NCBI RefSeq assembly: GCF_003259955.1
Contig: NZ_QLMK01000014.1
Location: 1 to 64,000, forward strand
DNA from: Falsochrobactrum ovis
GTDB taxonomy: Bacteria > Pseudomonadota > Alphaproteobacteria > Rhizobiales > Rhizobiaceae
DNA length: 64,000 nt
Direction: 5' to 3'
The translations under genes were made by a program, and so were the position numbers. Below, in pieces: positions 1 through 7,447 of the stretch; position 1 is the stretch's first letter, and the number at the start of each line of letters is the position of its first letter. The notes beneath the pieces are model-generated. The model did not search any database and was not told the origin of the DNA. It was given only the letters and a program-made list of their open reading frames with translations.

Positions 1-198
1 GTCGTTGAAAAGCCTATTTCCAAATCATCGCGGTTCTGGTCGTGGATCGGTAGTGGCGGGGCAGGTGCCGCAATCCCGTTTGTCGATTGGCGCGTCCAGA
101 TGGTGCTTGTGGTCTTTGTTTTGCTGTTGGCCGCCTATGCCATCTTCACCATGCCGCAGGCCAAGGCCAAGCTTGAACAGCTGGTTGATGCGCTATGA
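1..198 (+). CDS. Endolysin C-terminal fragment (left prophage), cut by window edge
   Basis: The reading frame is open from the first base to a TGA at 196-198. The 65 visible residues contain one membrane segment (roughly residues 34-50, rich in V, L, F and A) followed by a short charged tail. The endolysin of the second prophage (56450-57301) also ends in a C-terminal membrane segment and is also followed directly by a spanin-like pair, so this is inferred to be the end of a membrane-anchored endolysin. The catalytic part lies outside the window. The next gene starts at 195 inside the stop codon. Confidence 0.6.
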   Translation, partial: VVEKPISKSSRFWSWIGSGGAGAAIPFVDWRVQMVLVVFVLLLAAYAIFTMPQAKAKLEQLVDAL

Positions 199-464
199 GC
201 TTTCTGTTCACTCACTGGCGTGTTCTGGCGGTCATAGGCGCATGTCTGGCCGCAGTCGCCCTTTATCAGTTTGGCAAGCGTGATGGCTATCGCGATGCCA
301 TGTCTGATCAACTTCAATCAACAATCAAAGCAGAGCGGGAAAGGGTGGCGGACGATGCGAAGCTACGCGATCTACCGGATTATGATTTTTGCAGGCTTGC
401 TCTTAAGCGTCGCGGGTTGCCAGTCGAACAATGCGACGAGTTGCGCGGGGTTTCGCAAGAATAA
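195..464 (+). CDS. Inner-membrane spanin-like protein (Rz-like)
   Basis: An 89-residue protein with an N-terminal membrane segment (residues about 8-25) and a charged, helical periplasmic part, the layout of an i-spanin (Rz), which spans the periplasm and helps disrupt the outer membrane at lysis. ATG 195 overlaps the stop of the upstream endolysin. A second gene coding for a lipoprotein is nested in another frame from 355, as in Rz/Rz1 pairs. Family assignment rests on size, topology and position rather than sequence identity. Confidence 0.6.
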   Translation: MSFLFTHWRVLAVIGACLAAVALYQFGKRDGYRDAMSDQLQSTIKAERERVADDAKLRDLPDYDFCRLALKRRGLPVEQCDELRGVSQE

Positions 465-567
465 TCTCACACCGGCCGGTCTCGTTGCTCTCACCAAAGC
501 GGATCGGGCAGGGGCTGAGCGTGTCGAAGGCAATGACGAAAACGGAAAGCGACGGGGTTGCTGGTGA
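355..567 (+). CDS. Outer-membrane spanin-like lipoprotein (Rz1-like), nested
   Basis: Starting at ATG 355, inside and out of frame with the i-spanin-like gene, this 70-residue product has a short basic N-terminus, a hydrophobic stretch and a lipobox-like LLSVAGC around residues 16-22, typical of a signal peptidase II lipoprotein. Embedded position and lipobox fit an o-spanin. An upstream ATG at 271 exists but would put the signal peptide internally, so 355 is preferred. Its stop overlaps the next start (TGATG at 565-569). Confidence 0.6.
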   Translation: MRSYAIYRIMIFAGLLLSVAGCQSNNATSCAGFRKNNLTPAGLVALTKADRAGAERVEGNDENGKRRGCW

Positions 568-905
568 TGTCGGAAGATTTGAAATGGCTGATCGGTACGG
601 CGCTTGGCCTATCCACATTCTTCGGCGGTGCCTTGCTCACGGCCTTTCGATCCTTGTCGTCGTCCATAAAGGATGGCGATGAGCGATTGGCGGAGTCGGT
701 AAAGGCAGGAGACGATCAGCTTCACGAGCGCATCAACCGGGTTCGGGATGAGTATGTCCGCCGCGTTGACTATGACGACAGCATCAAGCAATTGCGCGAG
801 AGCGTGAAGGAACTTCGGGACGAAACCCGTGAAGGGACGAAAGAAACAAACAAGCGGCTGGATCAGGTGCTGGCCGCGTTGGCGCGGGATAGAAAGTCTG
901 GATGA
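567..905 (+). CDS. Small membrane/coiled-coil lysis-region protein
   Basis: A 112-residue protein: one N-terminal membrane helix (about residues 7-28) followed by a long charged helical region with heptad-like spacing (KELRDETREGTKETNKRLDQ near the end). The gene at 57660 in the second prophage has the same position and topology, so both are probably the same functional slot of the lysis module (holin-associated or membrane protein of unknown role). ATG 567 is chosen because it overlaps the previous stop; a TTG at 558 is possible. The last part of the gene is copied downstream of the Omp gene (see the repeats at 850 and 1866). Confidence 0.6.
   Translation: MSEDLKWLIGTALGLSTFFGGALLTAFRSLSSSIKDGDERLAESVKAGDDQLHERINRVRDEYVRRVDYDDSIKQLRESVKELRDETREGTKETNKRLDQVLAALARDRKSG
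850..884 (+). repeat. 35-bp direct repeat, left copy
   Basis: These 35 bases, inside the 3' end of the gene at 567-905, recur without mismatch at 1866-1900. The similarity continues imperfectly on both sides. The two copies flank the Omp25-like gene, as expected if that gene was inserted by a recombination that duplicated the end of the phage gene. Confidence 0.9.
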
Positions 906-1062
906 TCGTTGCCGGATAAATTAATGACAACTTAACCATATTCTTTCGATTGGGGAGCATTTGTTGCTCTATATCCCGGTGTTGCATGAAAGTTACATAC
1001 ATTTCGAACGCATATTCTATGATCAACATCAATGAATTTATTGAGCATGTTAGGGGGTTCCC

Positions 1063-1737
1063 ATGAACATCAAGTCTCTTCTTCTTGCATCTGCCTTTGC
1101 CGTTGTAGCCGCAGGTGGCGCGCAAGCCGCTGACGTAGTCGAATATCAAGAGCCTGCTCCTTATGTTGAAGCTGCTCCGGCATTCTCGTGGAGTGGCGCA
1201 TATGTTGGTGGCCAGATCGGTTACGGCTGGGGCAAATCCACAATAGAAGATCTGGGAAATATTAAGCCGGACGGGTTCCTTGGCGGTGTTTATGCCGGCT
1301 ATAACTTCGATCTGGGTAATAGCTTTGTCCTCGGCGTTGACGGCGATATCACCTACAACGGCCTTAAAGAGAGGCGCTTCTATACCGAAGATGACGATGA
1401 ATTTTCGATGGAAAGCCGCCTGCGTTGGTCTGGAGCAATTCGTGCTCGTGCTGGCGTCGCAGTCGACCGCTTCATGCCTTATGTTGCCGGTGGTGTAGCA
1501 TTCGGTCAGGTGAAAAATTCAGGATGGGGTGATAATGGTCACTTCTCTGATAGAAAAACAATGACAGGTTGGACTATCGGTGGCGGCGTTGACTATGCCG
1601 CGACGGATAACCTTATCTTGCGCTTCGAATATCGTTACACTGATTACGGTAAAAAGGATTTTGGCTTCGGTTGGGAGCCATTCGAAGACAAGTTCAAAAC
1701 GCATGACATCCGTCTCGGCGTTGCCTACAAGTTCTAA
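1063..1737 (+). CDS. Omp25/Omp31-family outer-membrane beta-barrel protein
   Basis: A 224-residue protein with a clear signal peptide (MNIKSLLLASAFAVVAAG..., cleavage near AQAAD) and a barrel pattern of alternating strands, ending in the outer-membrane signature phenylalanine (GVAYKF). Motifs such as WSGAYVGGQIGYGWG, GGVYAGYNF and LRFEYRYTDYG are typical of the Omp25/Omp31 family of Brucella and related Rhizobiales. It sits alone after the lysis genes, has its own terminator and is flanked by a 35-bp direct repeat, so it looks like a cargo (moron) gene that would alter the lysogen's surface. RBS TTAGGGGG lies just before ATG 1063. Confidence 0.88.
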   Translation: MNIKSLLLASAFAVVAAGGAQAADVVEYQEPAPYVEAAPAFSWSGAYVGGQIGYGWGKSTIEDLGNIKPDGFLGGVYAGYNFDLGNSFVLGVDGDITYNGLKERRFYTEDDDEFSMESRLRWSGAIRARAGVAVDRFMPYVAGGVAFGQVKNSGWGDNGHFSDRKTMTGWTIGGGVDYAATDNLILRFEYRYTDYGKKDFGFGWEPFEDKFKTHDIRLGVAYKF

Positions 1738-1760
1738 GCCTGAATTGCAGGGTTAATAAA

Positions 1761-1786
1761 AGGGCGGTCATTCGACCGCCCTTTTT
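1761..1786 (+). terminator. Rho-independent terminator after the Omp gene
   Basis: An 8-bp stem AGGGCGGT/ACCGCCCT with a 6-nt loop is followed by a T run. It lies 24 bp after the Omp stop and isolates that gene. Confidence 0.9.
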
Positions 1787-1865
1787 GCGTTGCAGGATGT
1801 ATATGAGGCGAGGGGGCTTCCGTTGCTCGCTGGCTCGCAATCAGAAAGAGGAGCGAAAGAAAGAA

Positions 1866-1900
1866 ACAAGCGGCTGGATCAGGTGCTGGCCGCGTTGGCG
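1866..1900 (+). repeat. 35-bp direct repeat, right copy
   Basis: Perfect copy of 850-884, now in non-coding DNA after the Omp terminator. The rest of 1787-2098 shows no convincing gene; it is AT-rich towards its end, where the promoter of the next gene must lie. Confidence 0.9.
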
Positions 1901-2098
1901 TGGTACGGAAAGCAAGATTTTTTGCGTGTATGGGTACTGTGAAATGAAATTATTCGTCCTGTTCGACTAATGTATTACTGATTTTCTACAAATAAACGTC
2001 ACGATCCTCTGGTTTAAATGCTGTAAAAAATGAGGCGATTGGCATAAGATAGATTATGGCTTATATTTTACTGCAAGTATTAAAAGAGGGAGGGTAAC

Positions 2099-2521
2099 TT
2101 GGCAAAAGTTGCATCAATGATCTGTGCTGTGGCAATGGCGCTTCCGATGATGACAGTATCACCTGCCATTTCGGCTCCAGTTAATTTAACGGCTCCAATA
2201 GTGGGCCATGCCGCTCCGGTCATCGATGTTCAATACCGTAGACATCGAAATCATTATCATCGTCCGCCCCATCATCACCGCCACCGGCATCATCGCCATC
2301 ATAGGCGACATCACCGGGGCGACGTTGCTGCAGGTATCATTGGCGGTTTAGCGGCCGGTGCTATCATTGGCAGCATAGCAAACAGTCACGCTCATTCGGC
2401 ACCCCCTAGAAATCCCCATGTGGAATGGTGCCTCAGTAAATATCGTTCGTATGATATACGAACTAATACATTTCAGCCTTTTAACGGTCCTAGGCGGTTC
2501 TGCAATTCGCCCTACCGATAA
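2099..2521 (+). CDS. BA14K-like secreted histidine-rich protein
   Basis: A 140-residue protein with a signal peptide (to about residue 26), a strongly His/Arg-rich stretch (about residues 47-75), a glycine/alanine membrane-like segment ([11 protein letters not shown]) and a C-terminal block with W-C, YRSYD and a final Cys. That C-terminal block matches the BA14K immunoreactive family of Bartonella/Brucella. Start is TTG 2099, chosen for the strong purine RBS (AGAGGGAGGG) just upstream. Likely host-derived cargo next to the Omp gene. The His-rich part may bind metal (inference). Confidence 0.7.
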   Translation: MAKVASMICAVAMALPMMTVSPAISAPVNLTAPIVGHAAPVIDVQYRRHRNHYHRPPHHHRHRHHRHHRRHHRGDVAAGIIGGLAAGAIIGSIANSHAHSAPPRNPHVEWCLSKYRSYDIRTNTFQPFNGPRRFCNSPYR

Positions 2522-2574
2522 TTTGCCAAGCGTGGTCGGCCACCTAAATTGGCCGACCGATTATGGGAATCTGG

Positions 2575-3225
2575 TCACAGTGTCGATCCCGTCAGGTCTA
2601 CTAGGTCATTATCGGGCAATGGCTTCTGCATTTCCTTGGCTTCGTCCCACGGTGCACGTAGCCAGGTATCTATTTCTTCTTGTGTTCGTAGAATGACCGG
2701 CATCGCTTTAGGGTGAACGGGCTTGACGACAGCGTTTGGCTCGGTTGTCAGGAAAGCAAATATTTCGGCCTCAACCGGACCTTCTTTTTTCTTTCGCGTC
2801 CCTTGCCACCTGGTCCAGATGCCAGCAAATACAAATAGCGGCTTATCCTCGTTTAAAGCAAACCAGTGTAGTGGCTTTCGTCTCGTGACGGGATCAGGTG
2901 TTTGTCCATATTCAGAAAACGATGTGGCAGGCACTACACATCGGCTTTCCACGCCTTGCCATCGCCGCCAGTGCGGGGAGTTGAGATTGCGGATATTAGT
3001 TACGCCGCTATCGGCTTCCCCCTTCACATAAATTGGAGGGGTAGGCATTCCCCAGCGAAGCATTGCAAGTTCTGGTTCACCATCCTTCACATTGCGCAAA
3101 ACTGGGGCTGGGTAATCTGGATAGATATCCAGTTGTGGATCTACACGGTTGGTCATATCTCCAAATTTTGGAAACAACCGGCGCATAGCTTCGTGCGATG
3201 TGGTGATGTTGTAAAGATTGCACAT
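2575..3225 (-). CDS. SRAP-domain (HMCES/YedK-type) protein
   Basis: 216 residues starting MCNLYN; after Met removal Cys2 would be the catalytic residue that crosslinks to abasic sites in single-stranded DNA. Further SRAP landmarks are visible: [20 protein letters not shown] (active-site Glu) and [10 protein letters not shown] (active-site His). ATG 3225 has RBS AGGAGG and is fixed by the need for Cys2. A second SRAP gene enters the window at 63848-64000 in the same orientation and relative position, which supports two related prophages in a row. Role in phage biology is probably DNA protection or repair. Confidence 0.88.
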   Translation of the reverse strand: MCNLYNITTSHEAMRRLFPKFGDMTNRVDPQLDIYPDYPAPVLRNVKDGEPELAMLRWGMPTPPIYVKGEADSGVTNIRNLNSPHWRRWQGVESRCVVPATSFSEYGQTPDPVTRRKPLHWFALNEDKPLFVFAGIWTRWQGTRKKKEGPVEAEIFAFLTTEPNAVVKPVHPKAMPVILRTQEEIDTWLRAPWDEAKEMQKPLPDNDLVDLTGSTL

Positions 3226-3295
3226 ACCAGTCCTCCTAGCTTGCAGAATAGCGCAACAATCAGTTGCGTCCAGTTTGCGTTGACTTCCGGAAGAA

Positions 3296-3538
3296 TCATC
3301 TCGGCAAGCGATAGGCCACGAATTCTCCATGACCTTTTGCAGAGCAGGCTTTGCAGCGCAGTTTTGATTTATGGGCATTCAGCGGCTCATAATGTCCAAT
3401 TATCCGCGCAACAGCATCAGTATTGAGATCGCTCAGATGGCCGCAACGCGTACAGAAACCGCATAAGATCGTCCAAGGTTCAATATCGGCGATCCGGGAA
3501 GAGGGATCCAGCTTCTCATATGATGGAGGTCGAGCCAT
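3296..3538 (-). CDS. Small putative zinc-binding protein
   Basis: An 80-residue product with two cysteine pairs, C-x2-C (FCTRCG, around residues 28-31) and C-x2-C (RCKACS, around 61-64), that could hold one zinc ion. The family is not recognised. It lies 70 bp upstream of the SRAP gene on the same strand; no strong RBS is visible before ATG 3538. Confidence 0.5.
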   Translation of the reverse strand: MARPPSYEKLDPSSRIADIEPWTILCGFCTRCGHLSDLNTDAVARIIGHYEPLNAHKSKLRCKACSAKGHGEFVAYRLPR

Positions 3539-3545
3539 GTTAATA

Positions 3546-3734
3546 TCACTTAATTACAGTCGGCTTCCAACCGCGTGCAAAGCCAAACGACATAGCGATG
3601 CTGGCATACTCAATTTCTTTCACCAAAAAATCTCGGTCTTTGAGTAAGCCTTCAATCGCCGCGCGAACGTCCCCTTTGTAATAAGCCAATACCAGATCGA
3701 TCTCATCATCATAATTTTGCGCAAGCGCATTCAT
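3546..3734 (-). CDS. Small hypothetical protein
   Basis: A 62-residue protein starting MNALAQNYDDEID. ATG 3734 is preferred over 3776 because GGAG lies 8 bases upstream. It has no recognisable domain; the middle is acidic and helical. It is the first gene of the leftward SRAP group at the end of the left prophage. Confidence 0.5.
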   Translation of the reverse strand: MNALAQNYDDEIDLVLAYYKGDVRAAIEGLLKDRDFLVKEIEYASIAMSFGFARGWKPTVIK

Positions 3735-3994
3735 TCGTCGTGCTCCATTAAAGCAGACATCTCCGCCGCCAAGCATGTCTTTAGTTACGATGTTCTATAA
3801 ATGTTCTATTGCGTTTGATGAGTCAAATGATTCTTTTGCCACGGTAAAACTGTGGAAAAGGTGAGGGGAGCGTTTCAGGTTTCCCAATAAAATCAATGGG
3901 TGTTTTAGGAGGGTAGGTGAGGGGAATTACAATCGCCCATCTATATCAAGCTATTGATATGTTTAGTCTTTATCACGATAGTTTGAGGATCGAA

Positions 3995-4044
3995 TGGTGG
4001 GCGTGACAGGGATTGAACCTGTGACCCCTACGATGTCAACGAAG
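3995..4044 (-). other. attachment site: 3' fragment of tRNA-Val(GAC)
   Basis: On the minus strand this reads as the 3' half of a tRNA: anticodon arm with loop TTGACAT (anticodon GAC, one stem mismatch), T arm ACAGG-TTCAATC-CCTGT, acceptor strand CACGCCC and ACCA. No D arm or 5' acceptor strand follows on the phage side, so it is a truncated copy, as left by phages that integrate in tRNA 3' ends. The integrase begins 150 bp away. The region 3780-4197 holds no other gene. Confidence 0.75.
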
Positions 4045-4150
4045 ATCACCTAGCAAAAACTGTTGTAAAACAATAACTTAATATTTGGGCTATGGTCGAA
4101 AAAGTGCTGTTTGTACTTATTTCGTTCACTGTTTCTGGTACAGTGTACCA

Positions 4151-4162
4151 GTGACCCCTACG
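4151..4162 (+). repeat. Second copy of the att core 12-mer
   Basis: GTGACCCCTACG, identical to 4021-4032 inside the tRNA fragment and 130 bp away in the same orientation; the match extends to 15 of 16 bases if ACCTG/ACCAG is included. It may be an integrase arm or core site, or a remnant of an earlier integration. Confidence 0.6.
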
Positions 4163-4197
4163 TTACCCCTCTAAAGTTTGTCGAATCTGGATTAATT

Positions 4198-5214
4198 TCA
4201 ACCGCCATAATCCAGCACCGATGCAGCGTCTTTTAAGAAGTCAGGGGAATATCGCGCATACACTTTCCGCGTAACATTCGCATCGTTGTGACCCAAATAC
4301 TGAGCAATTTCTTCCATGCTGACTCGGGCCTCAGCCATATGTATTGCTGCCGAGTGACGAAGAAGGTGTGGAGTGACATGTCCAACATTCGCCCGCTTTA
4401 CCGTGGCTGCAAATCCCCTTTTTATAGATTGAACTGGACCGCCTGCCCACTCAATAACCCACTTTGAAAGGGCTTGAGGCTGTGCCGTCAGCAGAGCTTC
4501 CTTCACCATGCGATTCATAGGCACAATGGCACGCCCTTTGTGCGGGTTGGAGATATTGGGGTTACGCAGATCAATTTGTTCGCGTACGAAATCGCAGCGG
4601 TCCCATGTTAGGTCTAGTAATGCTCGTGTGCGGGCGCCCGTCCCCAAGGCCAGTACAATAAATAAACGAACATGCGGCGTGGTTGCGCTATCAATTAGCA
4701 ACTTGGCTTGCTCGCGGGTCAGATGACTTTCTTTGGGGCGCGGCTTCGATGGACGCTCAATATATGGCGCTTTGTGGATGAGGTTGTTTTTCTCAGCCCA
4801 CAACAGAACCATCCTCAAATGCCCTAGCTCGGTGTGAATCGTGCCATCATGTATGCCGTGCGGTCGCAGCTCACTGGGTTCCCTGCGCTCGGCGATGTGG
4901 GCGCGACAGTCAGCAATAGTTATCTCAGATGGATCTAAGTGGCCGAACCGTCGCTCAAGAGCTCGCCACGTGTATTTCATAGTTCCGACAACTGCGCGCC
5001 CAGATTTATCTGCGCAATATGCCGCCCATAAATCAGCAACAGTGTCTCCTCGCGGTCGCGTTAACTGCGCGAAGTAGCTCGGCGCAATGAGTTCAGCTTC
5101 GCGCGCGTCGTTAGTGTTGAGAGTAATTCGGCGGCGTTTTCCTTCGTGGTCATAGTAGACGAGGCAGAACTGTCCTCGGTGCCGGCCAATGGAGTATTTT
5201 TTGTCATCCGACAT
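4198..5214 (-). CDS. int: Tyrosine-recombinase integrase
   Basis: 338 residues with the tyrosine recombinase signature: catalytic Arg in GTGARTRALL (R195), HLLRH (H283, R286), LGH (H309) and the nucleophile Tyr near the end (YARYSP, Y319 or Y322). The N-terminal region holds an arm-binding-type segment and a SAM-like core-binding domain (about 55-150). It catalyses integration and excision at the adjacent tRNA-Val site. Its first 51 codons overlap the excisionase-like gene in another frame, which links expression of the two. Confidence 0.95.
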   Translation of the reverse strand: MSDDKKYSIGRHRGQFCLVYYDHEGKRRRITLNTNDAREAELIAPSYFAQLTRPRGDTVADLWAAYCADKSGRAVVGTMKYTWRALERRFGHLDPSEITIADCRAHIAERREPSELRPHGIHDGTIHTELGHLRMVLLWAEKNNLIHKAPYIERPSKPRPKESHLTREQAKLLIDSATTPHVRLFIVLALGTGARTRALLDLTWDRCDFVREQIDLRNPNISNPHKGRAIVPMNRMVKEALLTAQPQALSKWVIEWAGGPVQSIKRGFAATVKRANVGHVTPHLLRHSAAIHMAEARVSMEEIAQYLGHNDANVTRKVYARYSPDFLKDAASVLDYGG

Positions 5215-5381
5215 TGATATTCCTCGACATCCTCGCCCCTGATCCTAATAAGTTTGGGGCCGATTTTAAAATATGCTAATTCACCACGGCGTAGTAGATT
5301 ACGAACATGCTGCTCGCTGCATCCCCACGCCTTAGCCAACGTGGCTGGTGTAAAAAGATTGTTGTCGTTATCGGCTCTCAT
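5061..5381 (-). CDS. Excisionase-like helix-turn-helix protein
   Basis: 106 residues; residues about 10-52 form an AlpA/MerR-like winged helix of the excisionase type (TPATLAKAWGCSEQHVRNLL, then FKIGPKLIRIRGEDVEEY). Such proteins bend DNA at att sites and direct excision. The C-terminal half is low in recognisable structure and overlaps the start of int by 154 bp in a different frame, an unusually long overlap. Its own start overlaps the stop of the upstream gene (5378-5381). Confidence 0.75.
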   Translation of the reverse strand: MRADNDNNLFTPATLAKAWGCSEQHVRNLLRRGELAYFKIGPKLIRIRGEDVEEYQCRMTKNTPLAGTEDSSASSTMTTKENAAELLSTLTTRAKLNSLRRATSRS

Positions 5382-5596
5382 CCTTCACTCCCTTTCCGGG
5401 CTTGGCGCCCAAGCACAAAACCTTCCCATGTCCAGTACAAGGGCCACGCAGCACCGCTCACAAATCCACGAAATGCCTGACAATCACGCGGTTCAAGCAC
5501 CTTATTGCTGCACTCTGTGCTTGAAGCAGCGTACCCGAAGGTTAGCATCGCTATAATCAAATATGCGGCAATGCCCGTGTTAAACGTCAGCTTCAT
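5378..5596 (-). CDS. Small membrane or secreted protein
   Basis: 72 residues starting MKLTFNTG at ATG 5596, which has GGGGAGAAG upstream. One hydrophobic segment (about residues 6-25) could be a signal anchor; two cysteines follow it. Unknown family. Ends in the start codon of the excisionase gene. Confidence 0.5.
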   Translation of the reverse strand: MKLTFNTGIAAYLIIAMLTFGYAASSTECSNKVLEPRDCQAFRGFVSGAAWPLYWTWEGFVLGRQARKGSEG

Positions 5597-5609
5597 TCGC
5601 TCTTCTCCC

Positions 5610-5960
5610 CTAATGTGCTGGCTGCGATTTGAGGGCGCGGATGGCTGTAGCGATTGAAGACGATGCGTCTTGTTGACCCGATGCGTAGAATTGGCGCTCT
5701 TCGTCTGTCCAAGCAATAGCAGGGCGGCATGGTTCGCCTTCGTGAAGTTCCGCTATCTGCGCCGCTTCCTCCAGCGCCTGTTCACGCGCTGATCCGGACA
5801 TATGCGGGGCTGCCGCGGTGAGGGCTTTTATCATCGCACCGGGAGCAACACCTATTCCCCATCTTGTGCCATGGATTAATGCTGACTGTACATCGTGAGG
5901 TACGCCAGCATCGGCTAGAGCTCGTGCCGCCGCCTCCACGGCCTGTTCATTAACCTGCAT
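5610..5960 (-). CDS. Hypothetical phage protein, Ala-rich
   Basis: 116 residues from ATG 5960, which has a strong GAGGAGG RBS. The N-terminal part (NEQAVEAAARALADAG) and the later SAREQALEEAAQIAE resemble small phage proteins of unknown function built from two helical repeats. It overlaps the tiny upstream gene by 11 bp. Leftward early operon. Confidence 0.6.
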   Translation of the reverse strand: MQVNEQAVEAAARALADAGVPHDVQSALIHGTRWGIGVAPGAMIKALTAAAPHMSGSAREQALEEAAQIAELHEGEPCRPAIAWTDEERQFYASGQQDASSSIATAIRALKSQPAH

Positions 5961-6111
5961 GACGCACCTCCTCACCAGAGATTATGACCTTACCGCTTGC
6001 TGCCAGTCGGCTGGCTACAGGCTCAGGAATTCTAGGATATCCGATACGCTGCGGGCCAAGCCGCAGCGCGTTCAAGAATGCCGCGTCAATGCGGCGGGTG
6101 GCTTCATCCAT
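5950..6111 (-). CDS. Small hypothetical protein (53 aa)
   Basis: Starts MDEATRRIDAAF at ATG 6111 inside the stop codon of the upstream gene (TGATG) and ends at 5950 within the start of the next gene. The tight coupling on both sides supports a real gene. No known domain. Confidence 0.5.
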   Translation of the reverse strand: MDEATRRIDAAFLNALRLGPQRIGYPRIPEPVASRLAASGKVIISGEEVRHAG

Positions 6112-6350
6112 CACACAGCCCTCCGCGCAGCACGACGGCAGTTGTCGTTGGAAGGACGGTAGCGCCGACCGAGATGCTCGCCGGTCGATCGAGCAAGTTG
6201 CACCGCCGTTTTGCGCAATATTGCTGCGACTTCTCCGGTGTGCAGATTAGCGATAGACAGCACAGCGGCAGCGGAAGTTCCTTGTGCTTGGAATTCGGCG
6301 GCGGTCAGGATTGGGGTCGCGATACTGCGACGCTTGTTAGGTCTGGACAT
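6111..6350 (-). CDS. Small basic hypothetical protein
   Basis: 79 residues, rich in Arg and Ala, with the SNDN form of the recurrent ANDN motif near its C-terminus (RPSNDNCRRAARRAV). ATG 6350 is preceded by the phage-wide leader CACACGAGGA. Unknown function. Confidence 0.6.
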   Translation of the reverse strand: MSRPNKRRSIATPILTAAEFQAQGTSAAAVLSIANLHTGEVAAILRKTAVQLARSTGEHLGRRYRPSNDNCRRAARRAV

Positions 6351-6390
6351 TTTTTCCTCGTGTGGTTGGTTGGGGTGGTGGTGGCGGCGC

Positions 6391-7374
6391 TTATGCAGCG
6401 CGACGCCATTCTAGATAGAGGTGCTTGATCAATCGCTTTTCTACGTATCGATGCGCACGATTGGCTGCATGCATCTTGTAAGATTCATTGCCGGTCTTTT
6501 CATTGCGCTCGACAGGCAGCCCAAGCTTTTCGGATTCGTAGCGGGCGCGCTCTGCATAAACACGTTGATAATAGCTCGCATGGAGCAGGTCGCAGCCATA
6601 GGCCGGTCGCCATTTACCCATGCCGCCGATGACTTGCTGTCGGGCATTCCAGCTGACCGCGCGACGCTGTCGATTATACCCGTGGGCAATCCAATCTTGA
6701 GCGGTTGCGCCTTCACCAGGTGCGCCCTGCCTTTTGCCGTTCATGACAGCAAGGCCTAACCGCTTCCAGACGGCTGCAACCGACTTATAACTTCCAATGT
6801 CACCACATTCACCGACAATGGTGGCGAAGGAAATATCGCCGAAGCCTTTGACGCTTTTTACCCATGGATAAACAGGGAGATGCTTGACCAGCTTGGTCAT
6901 TACTTTTTTAATCTCTTCGTCTTGCTTCTCGAAATTCTCGATAGATGCAGGGAAATGACGAATGGTGGCAGCTAGGCGAGATACTATCTGCCCGGATTTG
7001 ATCTCTTCCAGTGCTGCGGCGATAGCTGTATCAACGCGCTTTTCAGCGGCCTTGGATAGCTTAACCTTTTTGCGTCCGAACGCCGTAACTTTGTCGGTGT
7101 TAGTATCTTCTTCAAAATCCGCGTCAGTGCATAACATGCTTCGAGCCGCGGCCTTTTGTGCGAGTATAAGCTTTGTTTTGTTTTTTAAGACAAACTGGCG
7201 CTCACGATGTAATGCAACCAATTCATCCACCACAGCTTCAATTTCGTCTGTGGGTTCATATGGCGCGAGTGGTATATGGCCGGACGACCATTCTGCTTGC
7301 GAATTATGCCCGATTACGGCAGCGGCAGCTGCGATGCTGGCGGGGTTGAGGTCTGCGTTTACGTGTATGTTCAT
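6391..7374 (-). CDS. Tas-like protein with IS110 Transposase_20 (Nop-like) domain
   Basis: 327 residues. Residues about 165-210 form the helix-hairpin-helix block of IS110-family transposases (VKSVKGFGDISFATIVGECG, then AAVWKRLGL), and the C-terminus ends in a long basic helix like theirs. The N-terminal 165 residues are charged and helical (coiled-coil-like 42-75 and 105-165), with no DEDD/RuvC or HNH nuclease motif visible. No terminal inverted repeats mark an insertion sequence. Ten 36-nt hairpin units lie in the same operon, one directly before its leader CACACGAGGAGC. This fits a nuclease-less Tas protein of a TIGR-Tas system; a domesticated IS110 fragment with another role is the alternative. 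Confidence 0.65.
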   Translation of the reverse strand: MNIHVNADLNPASIAAAAAVIGHNSQAEWSSGHIPLAPYEPTDEIEAVVDELVALHRERQFVLKNKTKLILAQKAAARSMLCTDADFEEDTNTDKVTAFGRKKVKLSKAAEKRVDTAIAAALEEIKSGQIVSRLAATIRHFPASIENFEKQDEEIKKVMTKLVKHLPVYPWVKSVKGFGDISFATIVGECGDIGSYKSVAAVWKRLGLAVMNGKRQGAPGEGATAQDWIAHGYNRQRRAVSWNARQQVIGGMGKWRPAYGCDLLHASYYQRVYAERARYESEKLGLPVERNEKTGNESYKMHAANRAHRYVEKRLIKHLYLEWRRAA

Positions 7375-7392
7375 GGTAGTGCTCCTCGTGTG

Positions 7393-7434
7393 ACGGGCGC
7401 GTGATAGATGGGCTGCGCTGAGCTACTGGCCCGT
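7393..7434 (-). ncRNA. 36-nt hairpin unit 1 (guide-like RNA)
   Basis: Stem ACGGGC/GCCCGT, loop exactly 30 nt. Minus-strand core: GGC, CA, spacer GTAGCTCAG, block CGCAGCCCA, spacer TCTATCAC, GC, GCC. It abuts the RBS leader of the Tas-like gene. Confidence 0.75.
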
Positions 7435-7447
7435 GGGTGAAAGGGGT

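Noticed and set aside
1785-1970. Small rightward frame after the Omp gene
   Set aside because: It is formed by the terminator and the orphan repeat copy of a phage gene end; no RBS.
2902-3426. Rightward frame of 174 codons
   Set aside because: Antisense to the clearly recognisable SRAP gene.
6391-7374. Complete IS110 insertion sequence
   Set aside because: The N-terminal catalytic domain is not visible, no insertion ends are seen, and the gene is tied to the phage operon by its leader and orientation.
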